From Verrucomicrobia bacterium UBA3222 (GTDB lineage: Bacteria > Verrucomicrobiota > Verrucomicrobiia > Opitutales > UBA9783), in contig DEWA01000017.1 of assembly GCA_002363035.1 (NCBI GenBank), positions 25,627 through 55,696 on the forward strand: 30,070 nucleotides of DNA, read 5' to 3'. Below, one piece after another: positions 14,529-22,427 of the stretch; position 1 is the stretch's first letter; every line of letters starts with the position of its first letter. The position numbers and the translations under genes were made by a program. The notes under the pieces were generated by a model that was given only the letters and a program-made list of their open reading frames with translations, ran no database searches and had not been told where the DNA came from.

Positions 14529-15548
14529 ATGTCCGACACGCATCAGTCCTTACTCTTTTTCAGTGCTCAGCCGTATGACGAGCAATTTTTTAAGTGCGTG
14601 AACGAAGCGCAAAACTTCGGGTTCGATTTAAAATTTCTCAATGCTCCACTGAACGAACAGACGGCGTCTTTGGCGAAGGGTTATGAAAGTATTTGCGTGT
14701 TTGTCAATGATACGGTGAATGCGACGGTGATTGAACAACTGTACGAAGGCGGAACGCGGCTGGTGGCGTTGCGTTGCGCAGGGTTCAATAACGTCGATTT
14801 AAAGGCAGCAAGGGATAAACTGCATGTCGTGCGGGTGCAGGCGTATTCGCCGCATGCGATTGCCGAATACGCGCTTGGTCTGATGCTGACCGTCAACAGA
14901 GGTTTTTGCAGAGCTTACAACCGTACCCGCGGCGCCAATTTCTCCCTGAACGGTCTGCTTGGCTTTGACATGCACGGCAAAACCGTCGGCATCGTCGGAA
15001 CGGGAAAAATCGCGCGCGTCCTCATCAAATTGTTGCAGGGGTTTGAGATGAAGCTTTTGGCGTATGACATTTATCCCGACGAAGCGTTTGCCAAACAATA
15101 CAACGTGCAATATACGGATTTGCAAACGCTTTACCGTCAATCGGACATTATCACACTCCATTGCCCGCTGACGAAGGACAATGTTCACATGATCGATCGC
15201 AAAGCCGTCGACGAAATGAAGAAAGGCGTGATTTTAATCAATACCGGGCGCGGTGCGCTCATTGACGCCAAAGCACTCATTTACGGATTAAAGAAGCGCA
15301 TCATCGGTGCAGCGGCACTGGATGTGTACGAAAACGAAAGTTCTTACTTTTACCGCGACCACAGCGACGACATCATGGAAGACGGCGTTTTGGCGCGCCT
15401 GATGACGTTCCCGAACGTTTTCGTCAGTTCGCATCAGGCATTTTTTACAAAAGAAGCTCTCACCAATATCGCGCAAACGACGTTGGAGAACGTTCAGGCA
15501 TACTTCAACCGCGAACCGTTGGTCAATGAAGTGAAGGAACAGGCATGA
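14529..15548 (+). CDS. ldhA: D-lactate dehydrogenase, NAD-dependent
   Basis: It reduces pyruvate to D-lactate with NADH, a fermentative redox sink. It belongs to the D-2-hydroxyacid dehydrogenase family. The dinucleotide fold GxGxxA is at 157-162 (GTGKIA), and D180 ends the second strand of that fold, consistent with NAD preference. The catalytic set is R241 (NTGRGALID), E278 (DVYENE) and H312 (SSHQAFFT). The segment SSYFYRDHSDDIMEDGVLAR is typical of true D-lactate dehydrogenases rather than phosphoglycerate dehydrogenases. Length 339 fits E. coli LdhA (329). No Shine-Dalgarno site is seen; a promoter ends six bases before the ATG. Confidence 0.9.
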   Translation: MSDTHQSLLFFSAQPYDEQFFKCVNEAQNFGFDLKFLNAPLNEQTASLAKGYESICVFVNDTVNATVIEQLYEGGTRLVALRCAGFNNVDLKAARDKLHVVRVQAYSPHAIAEYALGLMLTVNRGFCRAYNRTRGANFSLNGLLGFDMHGKTVGIVGTGKIARVLIKLLQGFEMKLLAYDIYPDEAFAKQYNVQYTDLQTLYRQSDIITLHCPLTKDNVHMIDRKAVDEMKKGVILINTGRGALIDAKALIYGLKKRIIGAAALDVYENESSYFYRDHSDDIMEDGVLARLMTFPNVFVSSHQAFFTKEALTNIAQTTLENVQAYFNREPLVNEVKEQA

Positions 15549-15633
15549 AACGGGCGCGACGGAAACGGATACGGTTTAGGTCGAAAACGCATTTCGATTG
15601 CATGAATCTTATCGTCTTTTTGATGAAAAAAGC

Positions 15634-15663
15634 TTGCCTGATGGTTTGGAGGTTATTTAGCAT
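15634..15663 (+). promoter_or_regulatory. Possible promoter of tRNA-Leu
   Basis: TTGCCT (15634-15639) and TAGCAT (15658-15663) are 18 bases apart. They would start transcription about 12 bases before the mature tRNA 5' end. Confidence 0.3.
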
Positions 15664-15681
15664 GGGACTGTTTCTATTTGT

Positions 15682-15768
15682 GCCCGGATGGCGGAATCGG
15701 CAGACGCGTCAGACTCAAAATCTGATTCCTGCAAGGGAGTGAGGGTTCGACCCCCTCTCCGGGTACCA
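15682..15768 (+). tRNA. tRNA-Leu (anticodon CAA)
   Basis: The acceptor arm GCCCGGA pairs with TCCGGGT (one G-T pair). The anticodon stem TCAGA/TCTGA closes a seven-base loop with CAA at 15716-15718, reading UUG. A long variable arm typical of tRNA-Leu and a T arm with GGTTCGA follow. The CCA end is encoded (15766-15768). Confidence 0.93.
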
Positions 15769-15926
15769 GGGGGGCGGGTTGTGATCCTTGGTTGGTTTTA
15801 AAATTTGGTGACCGGGCGGGTGCTCATTCCGATGAACGGTAGTTTGTGGGTGCGGTTTTTTTGTTGAATGCTGTTCGATACCCGTTGGCGCTTGGTTTTT
15901 CGGAGTAAGAACGGTTTGTATTTTAA

Positions 15927-17273
15927 TCAAAACTTGTTGAGAGTTTCATTCCGTTGATCCAATTGTTCTTGGATCTTTGAGTTGTGTGTAATACCTCTGT
16001 TACCGCTCGCATCCGTTTGAAACTTGTTCGTTGTATTCCAGTTGTTTTTTGATGCGTCAAAAGGCTTTTTCGGCATGTCTTGGTTGTTGTTGTCGACCGT
16101 TTTGCTGTATGCCTTTTTTCTCTCCCATACGGACGGTTTCTGCTCTTCTTCCGTTTTTTCGGTTTCTTTGAAAGTAATTCGTTTTCTTTTTCCGATTTTT
16201 TGAACGGACGGCTTTCCCGGTTTCGAGGGGGATGGGTTCGGGGGTGTTTCCTCTTCCGGAATCGGATCCAATGAAGGAGGTTTGTGAGCAACGGTACTTC
16301 TCTTTTGATCGAATTGAGACGGCGCCGTGTTGCCTTGCCCCTTTGGTTGTTGAGGCACTTTTTTGGCTTTTCCGTGCCCTGGCGGTTCAAGGTTCGGCGA
16401 CGGAGAAGCATCCGTTTTCGGGTTGCGTTTTATATCGGGTTCCTTCGCAACTTTTTCGAAGGTACTCTTAAAAGCTGACCGAATGGTTTCAAACGACGCT
16501 TGCCGTTCCCCGTGAGCCGGCGGTTGCGGAATGTTCGTTGCATTTTGCGGTTGCATACCGACGGGTTTCTCCGCGATCGTTGGCGCGGAAGCATCCGGAT
16601 CGGGAACGTTGCGGATGTTCGGAATATCCGTTGCCCCTGCGCGGGATAGAAGTTTCATGATTTCCAGCGACAGTTGATGCGTTTCCGTTGCAAGCTTTGC
16701 CAAATTCTTTGCTGCTTGCATCAGGTGTAATCGACAACCGACATCTGTGGTTTTCTTAAGTTTGGCTTGCAGTTCGTCAATACGTGTTTCGCACATATCG
16801 ATGACTTCTCCGTTTTCGGCAATCTTATTTTTGAGTATCAGTGTTTCCGTTGTTCCCAATCGCTTTCCGTTTTCTTTCAGGTGAGATTGCAAGACTTGTA
16901 ATTGCGCTTCCGTTTCCGCATGTTCGACCTTGAAGCAATGCAACAGCCTTTCCGTTTCCAATTTAATCGCTTTGGCGTTTTTGCGGGCGGCTTGAATTTC
17001 CGGCGAATCGCAAAGGTTCAGGAGAGATCCGATCCTTTGGAAAAATTTTGCGCATTTATCCAGGAAGCGGTCGAGTCGGGATTCAACGGAGCGATTTTTT
17101 ACGCCGGCGGTTGCGTCCGACAGCAGCGTACCGACGCTGTCCGTTCCGCTTTTACCCATCGCTCCGAGCTTGGTGCACGGTTGTTCGGAACCGGAAATTT
17201 TGTTGGTATTTTGCGTTTGTTCAATGCCTGCGGACGACGGATCGACGGTCGTAAGTTGAAGTTCAAGGGGCAT
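15927..17273 (-). CDS. Coiled-coil protein with proline-rich tail, leader/coil family (448 aa)
   Basis: Unrecognised. Residues 1-60 are polar and Ser/Thr/Gly-rich. Residues 61-115 are an amphipathic helical segment (RLDRFLDKCAKFFQRIGSLL) placed like the shared module of the 629-aa and 662-aa proteins, but with weak sequence identity. Residues 115-210 are a coiled coil. Residues 215-360 are proline-rich and probably disordered, and the last 80 residues are polar and Asn-rich. A basic cluster KRKR (362-365) resembles a eukaryotic nuclear-import signal. No Shine-Dalgarno site is seen before 17273, and the shared upstream element is absent. An 8-bp hairpin lies 20 bases upstream. Modular, disordered architecture of this kind is common in secreted effectors; that role is inferred. 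Confidence 0.7.
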   Translation of the reverse strand: MPLELQLTTVDPSSAGIEQTQNTNKISGSEQPCTKLGAMGKSGTDSVGTLLSDATAGVKNRSVESRLDRFLDKCAKFFQRIGSLLNLCDSPEIQAARKNAKAIKLETERLLHCFKVEHAETEAQLQVLQSHLKENGKRLGTTETLILKNKIAENGEVIDMCETRIDELQAKLKKTTDVGCRLHLMQAAKNLAKLATETHQLSLEIMKLLSRAGATDIPNIRNVPDPDASAPTIAEKPVGMQPQNATNIPQPPAHGERQASFETIRSAFKSTFEKVAKEPDIKRNPKTDASPSPNLEPPGHGKAKKVPQQPKGQGNTAPSQFDQKRSTVAHKPPSLDPIPEEETPPNPSPSKPGKPSVQKIGKRKRITFKETEKTEEEQKPSVWERKKAYSKTVDNNNQDMPKKPFDASKNNWNTTNKFQTDASGNRGITHNSKIQEQLDQRNETLNKF

Positions 17274-17292
17274 GGCGGATGATTAGACTTTC

Positions 17293-17314
17293 GCGCCGCC
17301 CATAGTGGCGGCGC
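17293..17314. other. GC-rich hairpin upstream of the 448-aa gene
   Basis: GCGCCGCC and GGCGGCGC form a perfect 8-bp stem around the loop CATAGT. There is no T run on either side, so it is not a standard intrinsic terminator. It could be a 5' leader structure of the 448-aa gene, or a 3' end structure for the gene upstream of it on the minus strand. Confidence 0.45.
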
Positions 17315-17434
17315 ATCAGTTTAAAATGAAAGTCTTTTGGTTAAGGGGTTGGCGACCATGGCGGAAGGCGTTGGGCAGGTAAGAATTTAAATTGCTTTTT
17401 GGGTTACGAACCAAGGAAGTTATTTATTTCAATT

Positions 17435-18181
17435 TTACGTTTTGTTCCCGAAGTTTTCTACCTTTTCCCCCAAACTTTTTATTCCCTTCCCGATCGATTG
17501 GATCCATTGCTTGGTGTTTTCGCTAATCTTGTTGGATGCTCCTTCTATTTTTTGCAAGGCGCTTTTGAAGATGGCTTCCATGTCTCCTTTTATTTCGTCC
17601 ACATTTAATTTCATTTTTTGCGGCGTTGAGATAGGAAGACGGTCGATGATCTCGTTAATATAAATTACGCCTGCCGCCAGTACTTCTTTGCCCATTTTTC
17701 CGCGATTATACGTATCCAGTTCTTCCATAATATCGCTCCTCAGCTTAGAAAGATTTTGCGCCATCTTGTCACAATATGTTTGTGCATTTTCAGGTATTTT
17801 TTTTAAACTCTCGCTTACGCTCGAGGTTGTAAGGTCGTACAGTAACTGCTCCAGCGGTACCGTGATATCGAAAGCCGGTGCCGAAGTTGAGTACATGGCA
17901 ACTCTGAAATTGTGACAAATATCCGCAATCTTTTGCCCTAGTGTCCTGAAAAAATCTCCGAAACTTGAAGTCTTGATCTCTGTTGGTTTCTTGTAGTTTA
18001 AATTTCGCAACGTAGAAAGCGCATTTTGCGAACTTCGATATTTCAGATCTTTTTTGAAGTTCGTGAAAGTTTCCTCAACGGAATACTTTCCATCGTTACC
18101 GACGAGCTCGTCTAAGCCTTTTAATGATTTTGTTGGTTCTGCTATGATTCTGCTGATGCTGTTGTTGTTCTCGATGGACAT
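17435..18181 (-). CDS. Helical protein of the leader/coil family (248 aa)
   Basis: Unrecognised. The start at 18181 gives a polar N-terminus (MSIENNNSISRI). The helical module SFGDFFRTLGQKIADICHNF then falls at about 73-92, the same distance from the N-terminus as in the three larger proteins. The middle is mostly helix (NAQTYCDKMAQNLSKLRSD). The C-terminus is an amphipathic helix ending IGKGIKSLGEKVENFG. The frame is open back to an ATG at 18253, which would give 272 residues. Those extra 24 are Arg-rich and overlap a 17-base palindrome, so I prefer the shorter form, with limited confidence. The gene diverges from the small acidic protein gene at 18394. Export and host interaction are inferred from family membership. 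Confidence 0.65.
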   Translation of the reverse strand: MSIENNNSISRIIAEPTKSLKGLDELVGNDGKYSVEETFTNFKKDLKYRSSQNALSTLRNLNYKKPTEIKTSSFGDFFRTLGQKIADICHNFRVAMYSTSAPAFDITVPLEQLLYDLTTSSVSESLKKIPENAQTYCDKMAQNLSKLRSDIMEELDTYNRGKMGKEVLAAGVIYINEIIDRLPISTPQKMKLNVDEIKGDMEAIFKSALQKIEGASNKISENTKQWIQSIGKGIKSLGEKVENFGNKT

Positions 18182-18222
18182 GATGTTTTTTGTTACCTGA
18201 CTTATCCGAATATCATCTCTCA

Positions 18223-18239
18223 AACGGAACCGTTCCGTT
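18223..18239. promoter_or_regulatory. 17-base palindrome, operator candidate
   Basis: AACGGAAC-C-GTTCCGTT is a perfect inverted repeat with 8-base arms about one central base. It lies 41 bases upstream of the preferred start of the 248-aa gene, in the gap shared with the divergent gene at 18394. The form suits a dimeric repressor or activator site, but no regulator is known. Confidence 0.35.
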
Positions 18240-18268
18240 ATCTGCCGTGACATTCGACGTTACTTCGT

Positions 18269-18294
18269 ATATCGGTCGGATTTAAAAATTTTAT
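18269..18294 (-). promoter_or_regulatory. Shared upstream element, copy 4
   Basis: On the plus strand this reads ATATCGGTCGGATTTAAAA followed by an A/T run. It matches copy 2 at 10 of 15 core positions. It lies between the 248-aa gene and the divergent 18394 gene. Confidence 0.3.
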
Positions 18295-18393
18295 CAAAAA
18301 ATTTAATTATTTTTTTTGCGCCAAAAACAAGCGATGTTTTTCATGAAAATCATTGCGGCGGCGGTGTGCTTTTGTTTCTCTGAGAGTAAGACG

Positions 18394-18897
18394 ATGGCGA
18401 AGATTGATTTGGAGGTCGTAAAGCGCATTTTGAAGCGCGCGGATTTGGAAAGCTCCGTCATGAGCGAGATTTTGGGCGAGCTGCAATCGGCGGTGGCGGA
18501 TGCGGCATCGGAAGCTGATGGGCCGAAGGTTGCCCCCGAAAAGAAGCAATTTATTATCGTCGTCGCCGACAACGAGGGTTTATTGACGGACAAAGAAATG
18601 GTCGGTTGGGTGTTGCAGTTGCCGGAGGAAGACGACATGACGTCAGTGTCGGAAAAGTTACTCAAAACCGCCAAGTCATTTAATTTAAGCAAAAAAGGGC
18701 GAAAGCATCCGGTGGAGACGCTCGGCGAGCTTTGTGAATACGTGCCGGCGCGCATTTTTAAAGAGCAAAAGTTGTCGTTAAAGACGAAAGTCCCTGTTTT
18801 GGTTGTGCCGATGGCGAACGCGTTGGAATTGGATACAACGCCGCAACCGTCGTCTCGGAAAGCTTTCAAGGATGATGATGCGGAGGTGTTTTGAGAA
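18394..18897 (+). CDS. Small acidic protein of unknown function
   Basis: I do not recognise this product of about 166 residues. It has an N-terminal helix (MAKIDLEVVKRILKRADLE), an Ala/Glu-rich linker, and a compact middle with hydrophobic strands (KQFIIVVADNEG, VGWVLQLPEED). It ends in a polar acidic tail (DDDAEVF). No signal peptide or membrane segment is present from this start. GAGAG lies eight bases upstream. The frame stays open back to 18316, and those 26 extra residues look somewhat like a signal peptide, so an exported form cannot be excluded. It is divergent from the 248-aa gene and precedes the peroxiredoxin gene on the same strand. Its size and acidity would fit a secretion chaperone, but nothing in the sequence proves it. 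Confidence 0.65.
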
Positions 18898-18936
18898 GAC
18901 CTGCCTTTGAGATTGATTTTTTAAAACATAAACATC

Positions 18937-19695
18937 ATGGAAGAAGTAAAGTGCGAAAAAAACAAAACCTGCGGTTGCGGCGACAACTGCGAGTGTAATT
19001 GTTGCGACTGCGGCTGTTGCTGCGAGATGAATGCGCCGACGTCGCTGGTCGGTCGGAAAGCGCCGTGTTTTACGGCTCCCGCCGTGTTGGAAGGGACGGA
19101 GATTGTTGAGAATTTCTCCCTGTCGAAGTACCTGGGGCGGAAGTACGTTGTACTCTTTTTCTACCCGAAAGATTTTACCTTTGTTTGTCCGACCGAACTG
19201 CACGCGTTCCAGGATGCCCTGCCGGAGTTCGACAAACGCAACACACACGTGGTTGCCTGTTCGACCGATACCGTCGAAAGTCACTATGCGTGGCTGCAAC
19301 AGCCGAAAGCGCAGGGCGGCGTGAAGGGTATTGTTTTCCCGATGGTTTCGGACACCAATAAAACCATCGCGGCGCGTTACGGCGTGCTCTCGGGAACGTA
19401 TTACATCGAAGACGGAGCATTGAAGACCTGTCATTTCGACGCCGACGGCGAGTGTCAAGAAGGCGGTACGTTGGTGGCGTATCGCGGGCTGTTTTTGATC
19501 GATAAAAAGGGTATCGTCCAACACCAGGTGGTCAACAATATGCCCCTGGGGCGTTCGGTACAGGAGACGTTGCGCATGATCGACGCCCTGCAACATTTCG
19601 AGCAGTACGGCGAGGTTTGTCCGATCGATTGGCACAAGGGCAGTGCCGGCATGAAGCCCGATGCAGACGGTTTGAAGGGATACTTTTCGAAGTAA
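18937..19695 (+). CDS. 2-Cys peroxiredoxin with Cys-rich N-terminal extension
   Basis: A typical AhpC/Prx1-type peroxiredoxin that reduces hydrogen peroxide and organic hydroperoxides. The peroxidatic cysteine is C84 in FYPKDFTFVCPTE and the resolving cysteine is C228 in EVCPIDW. Two features depart from the family. Residues 6-29 hold 11 cysteines in 24 positions (CGCG, CECNCCDCGCCC), a metallothionein-like cluster before the normal start near residue 32. A loop at about 153-170 adds two further cysteines (C155, C163). Without these the protein would have the usual 200 residues or so. Neither 18937 nor the internal ATG at 19027 has a clear Shine-Dalgarno site. I take 18937 because the cluster uses consistent codons and A/T-rich sequence ends right before it. 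The reductant partner is not in the window. Confidence 0.88.
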   Translation: MEEVKCEKNKTCGCGDNCECNCCDCGCCCEMNAPTSLVGRKAPCFTAPAVLEGTEIVENFSLSKYLGRKYVVLFFYPKDFTFVCPTELHAFQDALPEFDKRNTHVVACSTDTVESHYAWLQQPKAQGGVKGIVFPMVSDTNKTIAARYGVLSGTYYIEDGALKTCHFDADGECQEGGTLVAYRGLFLIDKKGIVQHQVVNNMPLGRSVQETLRMIDALQHFEQYGEVCPIDWHKGSAGMKPDADGLKGYFSK

Positions 19696-19958
19696 GCCTC
19701 GTTGCGAAGGTCGTCGAAGGGCATTGATAAGATAATGCGCTTCGACGATTTATTTAGGCAGGTGGGTAGTGTTTTTGTCGTTTTGCCTCGTATTGTACGG
19801 GTGATGGTTGGAGTGTGCGCCTCCGCTCGTTTGTGTAACCTGGCCGCGGGTGATTGTTGGTGTATTGTAGCGAAGCGGGTTCGTTAAAAAAACGGCGCGG
19901 TTTTATGAATTGCACGGGGCTTTTTTACGTTTGAACACAGCCGTGTGGGATGAGAAAG

Positions 19959-19964
19959 TAAAAT
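19959..19964 (+). promoter_or_regulatory. -10 box of the helicase gene
   Basis: TAAAAT ends six bases before the ATG at 19971. TTGAAC lies 22 bases upstream of it, too far for a normal -35 box. It matches the 6-base spacing of the ldhA and fbaB promoters. Confidence 0.3.
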
Positions 19965-19970
19965 CATCTC

Positions 19971-22379
19971 ATGGCGTTTCCTCCTTCACCTCTTTCGGAT
20001 GCGGAAGCGCGGCGGCGGTTTCGGGTTGAGATTGACAGGGATTTTTCGGTCACGGCTCCGGCGGGCGTCGGGAAAACGCACGCGCTGGTCGAGCGCATTG
20101 CGACCCTGGCGGAACGACAAACGCAGCGTTTGACGGGATTGGTGGTTATTACTTATACCAAAAAAGCCGCGAATTCCCTCAAACAGCGCGTGTATGAACG
20201 TTTGGAATACAGCGGTGATGGCGTTTGCACGCTGTTAAAACAAAGTTTTTTCGGGACCATCCACTCCTTTTGTTGGCAACTGATCCAAAAATTCGAAGAA
20301 ACGCCCTATGAATTGTTAAAAGACGATACCGAGGTAAGGGAACGGTTTTTGGGTTCTTTAAATTTGGAAGAACCCGATTTTGCGCGTTTTCAAAATTTGT
20401 TTCGTTTTTTGGATGTCGATGAACTCTTGGATGTCGCAAAGGGCGATGGGTCGGCAACCGATGATACGGACGACATAACGAACGAAGGCGTCTGCACCGT
20501 CGATCCGTCGGAAATTTTCAATTTTCAACCGAAACGAAAAGATCCGCGGGTACTTAAAAATATCGAGGCGACGAAGCGATCGCTTCGGCAATGGTTATCC
20601 GTTTATCAAAACACGCAACGGCCGTTGGAGTTGCCTGTGTGCGAAAAAGGCGGGGAAGGTTTTGTAGATGTTTTTTACGAAACCTTTCGCCCGTTTTATC
20701 GGCAATTACATGCGGAAGCAACGGCGTGCGGTCGGTTGTTGCACCAGCGTTATGCCGAATTTCGGTGCGAACACGGTTATCTGACGTATGATGATTGCAT
20801 TGTGTTTGCGCAACGTATTTTGGGAACCGATGAGGCAAAAGCGTTCTATCAAAAGAAACCGCTGTATATTCTCTTGGACGAAGCACAGGACACCGATCGC
20901 GCGCAGTTTTGCTTTTTGCAAACGTTGATTTCGCTCCATCCGAACAGCCGCTTTTCAATGGTCGGCGATCCGCAACAATCCATTTACGGTGCTCGGGCGG
21001 ATGTTCGGGATTATGCGGAGCTTCATCAATCTCTGGTGCGGTCGAAGCGTTGTGAAGAATTGGTTTTTTCGGAAACCTTTCGTTGTCCGCCGAAAGTTGT
21101 GTCTGCTCTGAATGCACGTTTCCCGAAGATTTTTAACGATCCGAAGCAAGTCAGGTACGTTCCTTTGCATTCGTCCGTCGGGCATGATGGTTGCGTGAAG
21201 GAAATTACGGTTCCGTATGAAAGCGAAGAGGAGAAAATTGCCAAGGAAGATGCGGTTGCGCTTGAAGCGCGTGTACTGTCGAATTTTTTAACCGTCTATT
21301 TACAAGAACATCCGCGCGATTTGTGCGATATTTGTATTTTGTCGCCGCGCAATGACTGGTTGCGTGAGTTGAAGGTTCCCCTGGAAGCACTCGGTTGGAA
21401 ACTGCAACTGCATTCGGAGCAGGCGACGGGACGCGACAATGCGCTGTTTTGCAACGCCCTTGCCGCGATCCACTGCATCAATTTCCCGCAGGATACGTTC
21501 GAAGAAGCGGGCTTGCTCCGTGAAACCTTCGGCTGTTCCGATGAAGCTCTCGCGTATGTGTTTAATTCCGATCGGGTGCGTCGGACAAACGATGCGGAGC
21601 CGTTAAAAGACGATTGTTCGGAAGAGTGCGGGCAGGGCGCGTCGGCGACGGACGACCTTTGCGGCGAGCAACTGGCACATACTTCGGAACGACAGGTAAG
21701 CTTTGCGATGCCGACGGATGCGCGTTGCGAAACCCCGTCACGGCATGTCTTACACCTTCCCATGAATGTTCACGTAACGGACGATATCAAAGCAACCCAA
21801 GACGTACGGCGGCGGTGGCGACAGACGTTGGAAGAAATTTCGGAGCAGTCACTGTGTGTCGGAACGGTGCGGTTGATTGAATTTTTTAAGGCTTTCGTTT
21901 CGCTGATGCCGACGGATGCGTATTTTGAGGAAATTTTACTTGAAGCGGCGTTTCAAACGCAACAACTCGGACAGTCTTGGTTGTCGTTGGAACGGCGTTT
22001 GCGGGCGCATTTAAACGAGGAAGCCGAAACGGAGGAGGAAATTCAATCGGATGCATTGCAGGGATTTTCGTGCCACAAAGCGAAGGGGTTGGAATGGAAG
22101 ACAGTGATTATGCCGTTTTTTGACCGTTCCGTCCGTTATCAAACGCCGCATTATCCCTGTGCGTATCGCGGTCAAATGTTGTGGAATAAAAAAGATACCG
22201 AAGCTTCGGAAATTGATTCCGATCGCCGACGCGAACTGCAACGCTTGTTGTACGTTGCCTGCACGCGCACAAAGGAGGATTTGTTTTTTATGCGCGATGA
22301 TGCCTTTTGGAAGTCGGAGACAACATGTCTGTCATGGGGTGAGCTGTATGGTGCGGCAGAGGAGAGGTGCTCAGTTTAA
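19971..22379 (+). CDS. UvrD/AddA-like superfamily 1 DNA helicase without nuclease domain
   Basis: A 3'-5' ATP-dependent helicase related to the RecB/AddA branch. Walker A is APAGVGKT at 29-36, the form seen in AddA/RecB rather than UvrD. Motif Ia includes ITYTKKAA. Walker B is LLDEAQDTD with D303-E304, followed by GDPQQSIYGARAD and the motif IV region ETFRCPP. Motif V is SCHKAKGLEW and motif VI YVACTRTK at 761-768. The protein ends about 35 residues later, so the RecB-family nuclease of AddA is missing; AddA proteins are about 1,200 residues and this one is 802. An acidic low-complexity insert lies at about 540-590. No addB-like gene is adjacent. A role in recombination or repair is likely; the exact subfamily is uncertain. 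No ribosome site is seen. Confidence 0.88.
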   Translation: MAFPPSPLSDAEARRRFRVEIDRDFSVTAPAGVGKTHALVERIATLAERQTQRLTGLVVITYTKKAANSLKQRVYERLEYSGDGVCTLLKQSFFGTIHSFCWQLIQKFEETPYELLKDDTEVRERFLGSLNLEEPDFARFQNLFRFLDVDELLDVAKGDGSATDDTDDITNEGVCTVDPSEIFNFQPKRKDPRVLKNIEATKRSLRQWLSVYQNTQRPLELPVCEKGGEGFVDVFYETFRPFYRQLHAEATACGRLLHQRYAEFRCEHGYLTYDDCIVFAQRILGTDEAKAFYQKKPLYILLDEAQDTDRAQFCFLQTLISLHPNSRFSMVGDPQQSIYGARADVRDYAELHQSLVRSKRCEELVFSETFRCPPKVVSALNARFPKIFNDPKQVRYVPLHSSVGHDGCVKEITVPYESEEEKIAKEDAVALEARVLSNFLTVYLQEHPRDLCDICILSPRNDWLRELKVPLEALGWKLQLHSEQATGRDNALFCNALAAIHCINFPQDTFEEAGLLRETFGCSDEALAYVFNSDRVRRTNDAEPLKDDCSEECGQGASATDDLCGEQLAHTSERQVSFAMPTDARCETPSRHVLHLPMNVHVTDDIKATQDVRRRWRQTLEEISEQSLCVGTVRLIEFFKAFVSLMPTDAYFEEILLEAAFQTQQLGQSWLSLERRLRAHLNEEAETEEEIQSDALQGFSCHKAKGLEWKTVIMPFFDRSVRYQTPHYPCAYRGQMLWNKKDTEASEIDSDRRRELQRLLYVACTRTKEDLFFMRDDAFWKSETTCLSWGELYGAAEERCSV

Positions 22380-22392
22380 AAGCATCCGATAT

Positions 22393-22421
22393 TTGCGTTT
22401 CGTTGTAAAATTTTTTAAATT
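22393..22421 (+). promoter_or_regulatory. Sigma70-like promoter of the FliO-like gene
   Basis: TTGCGT (22393-22398) and TAAATT (22416-22421) are 17 bases apart. The -10 box ends six bases before the ATG at 22428, again predicting a leaderless mRNA. Confidence 0.35.
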
Positions 22422-22427
22422 ACAGCT

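Noticed and set aside
15545..15742. 65-aa frame overlapping the ldhA stop
   Set aside because: It runs into the tRNA-Leu gene, is mostly Arg-rich then hydrophobic, and has no ribosome site.
15766..16000. Phage or integrase attachment at the tRNA-Leu 3' end
   Set aside because: No integrase gene and no direct repeat of the tRNA 3' end were seen in the window.
19735..19887. 50-aa hydrophobic frame between the peroxiredoxin and helicase genes
   Set aside because: No ribosome site, and composition that fits translated G/T-rich intergenic DNA. I cannot support it as a gene.
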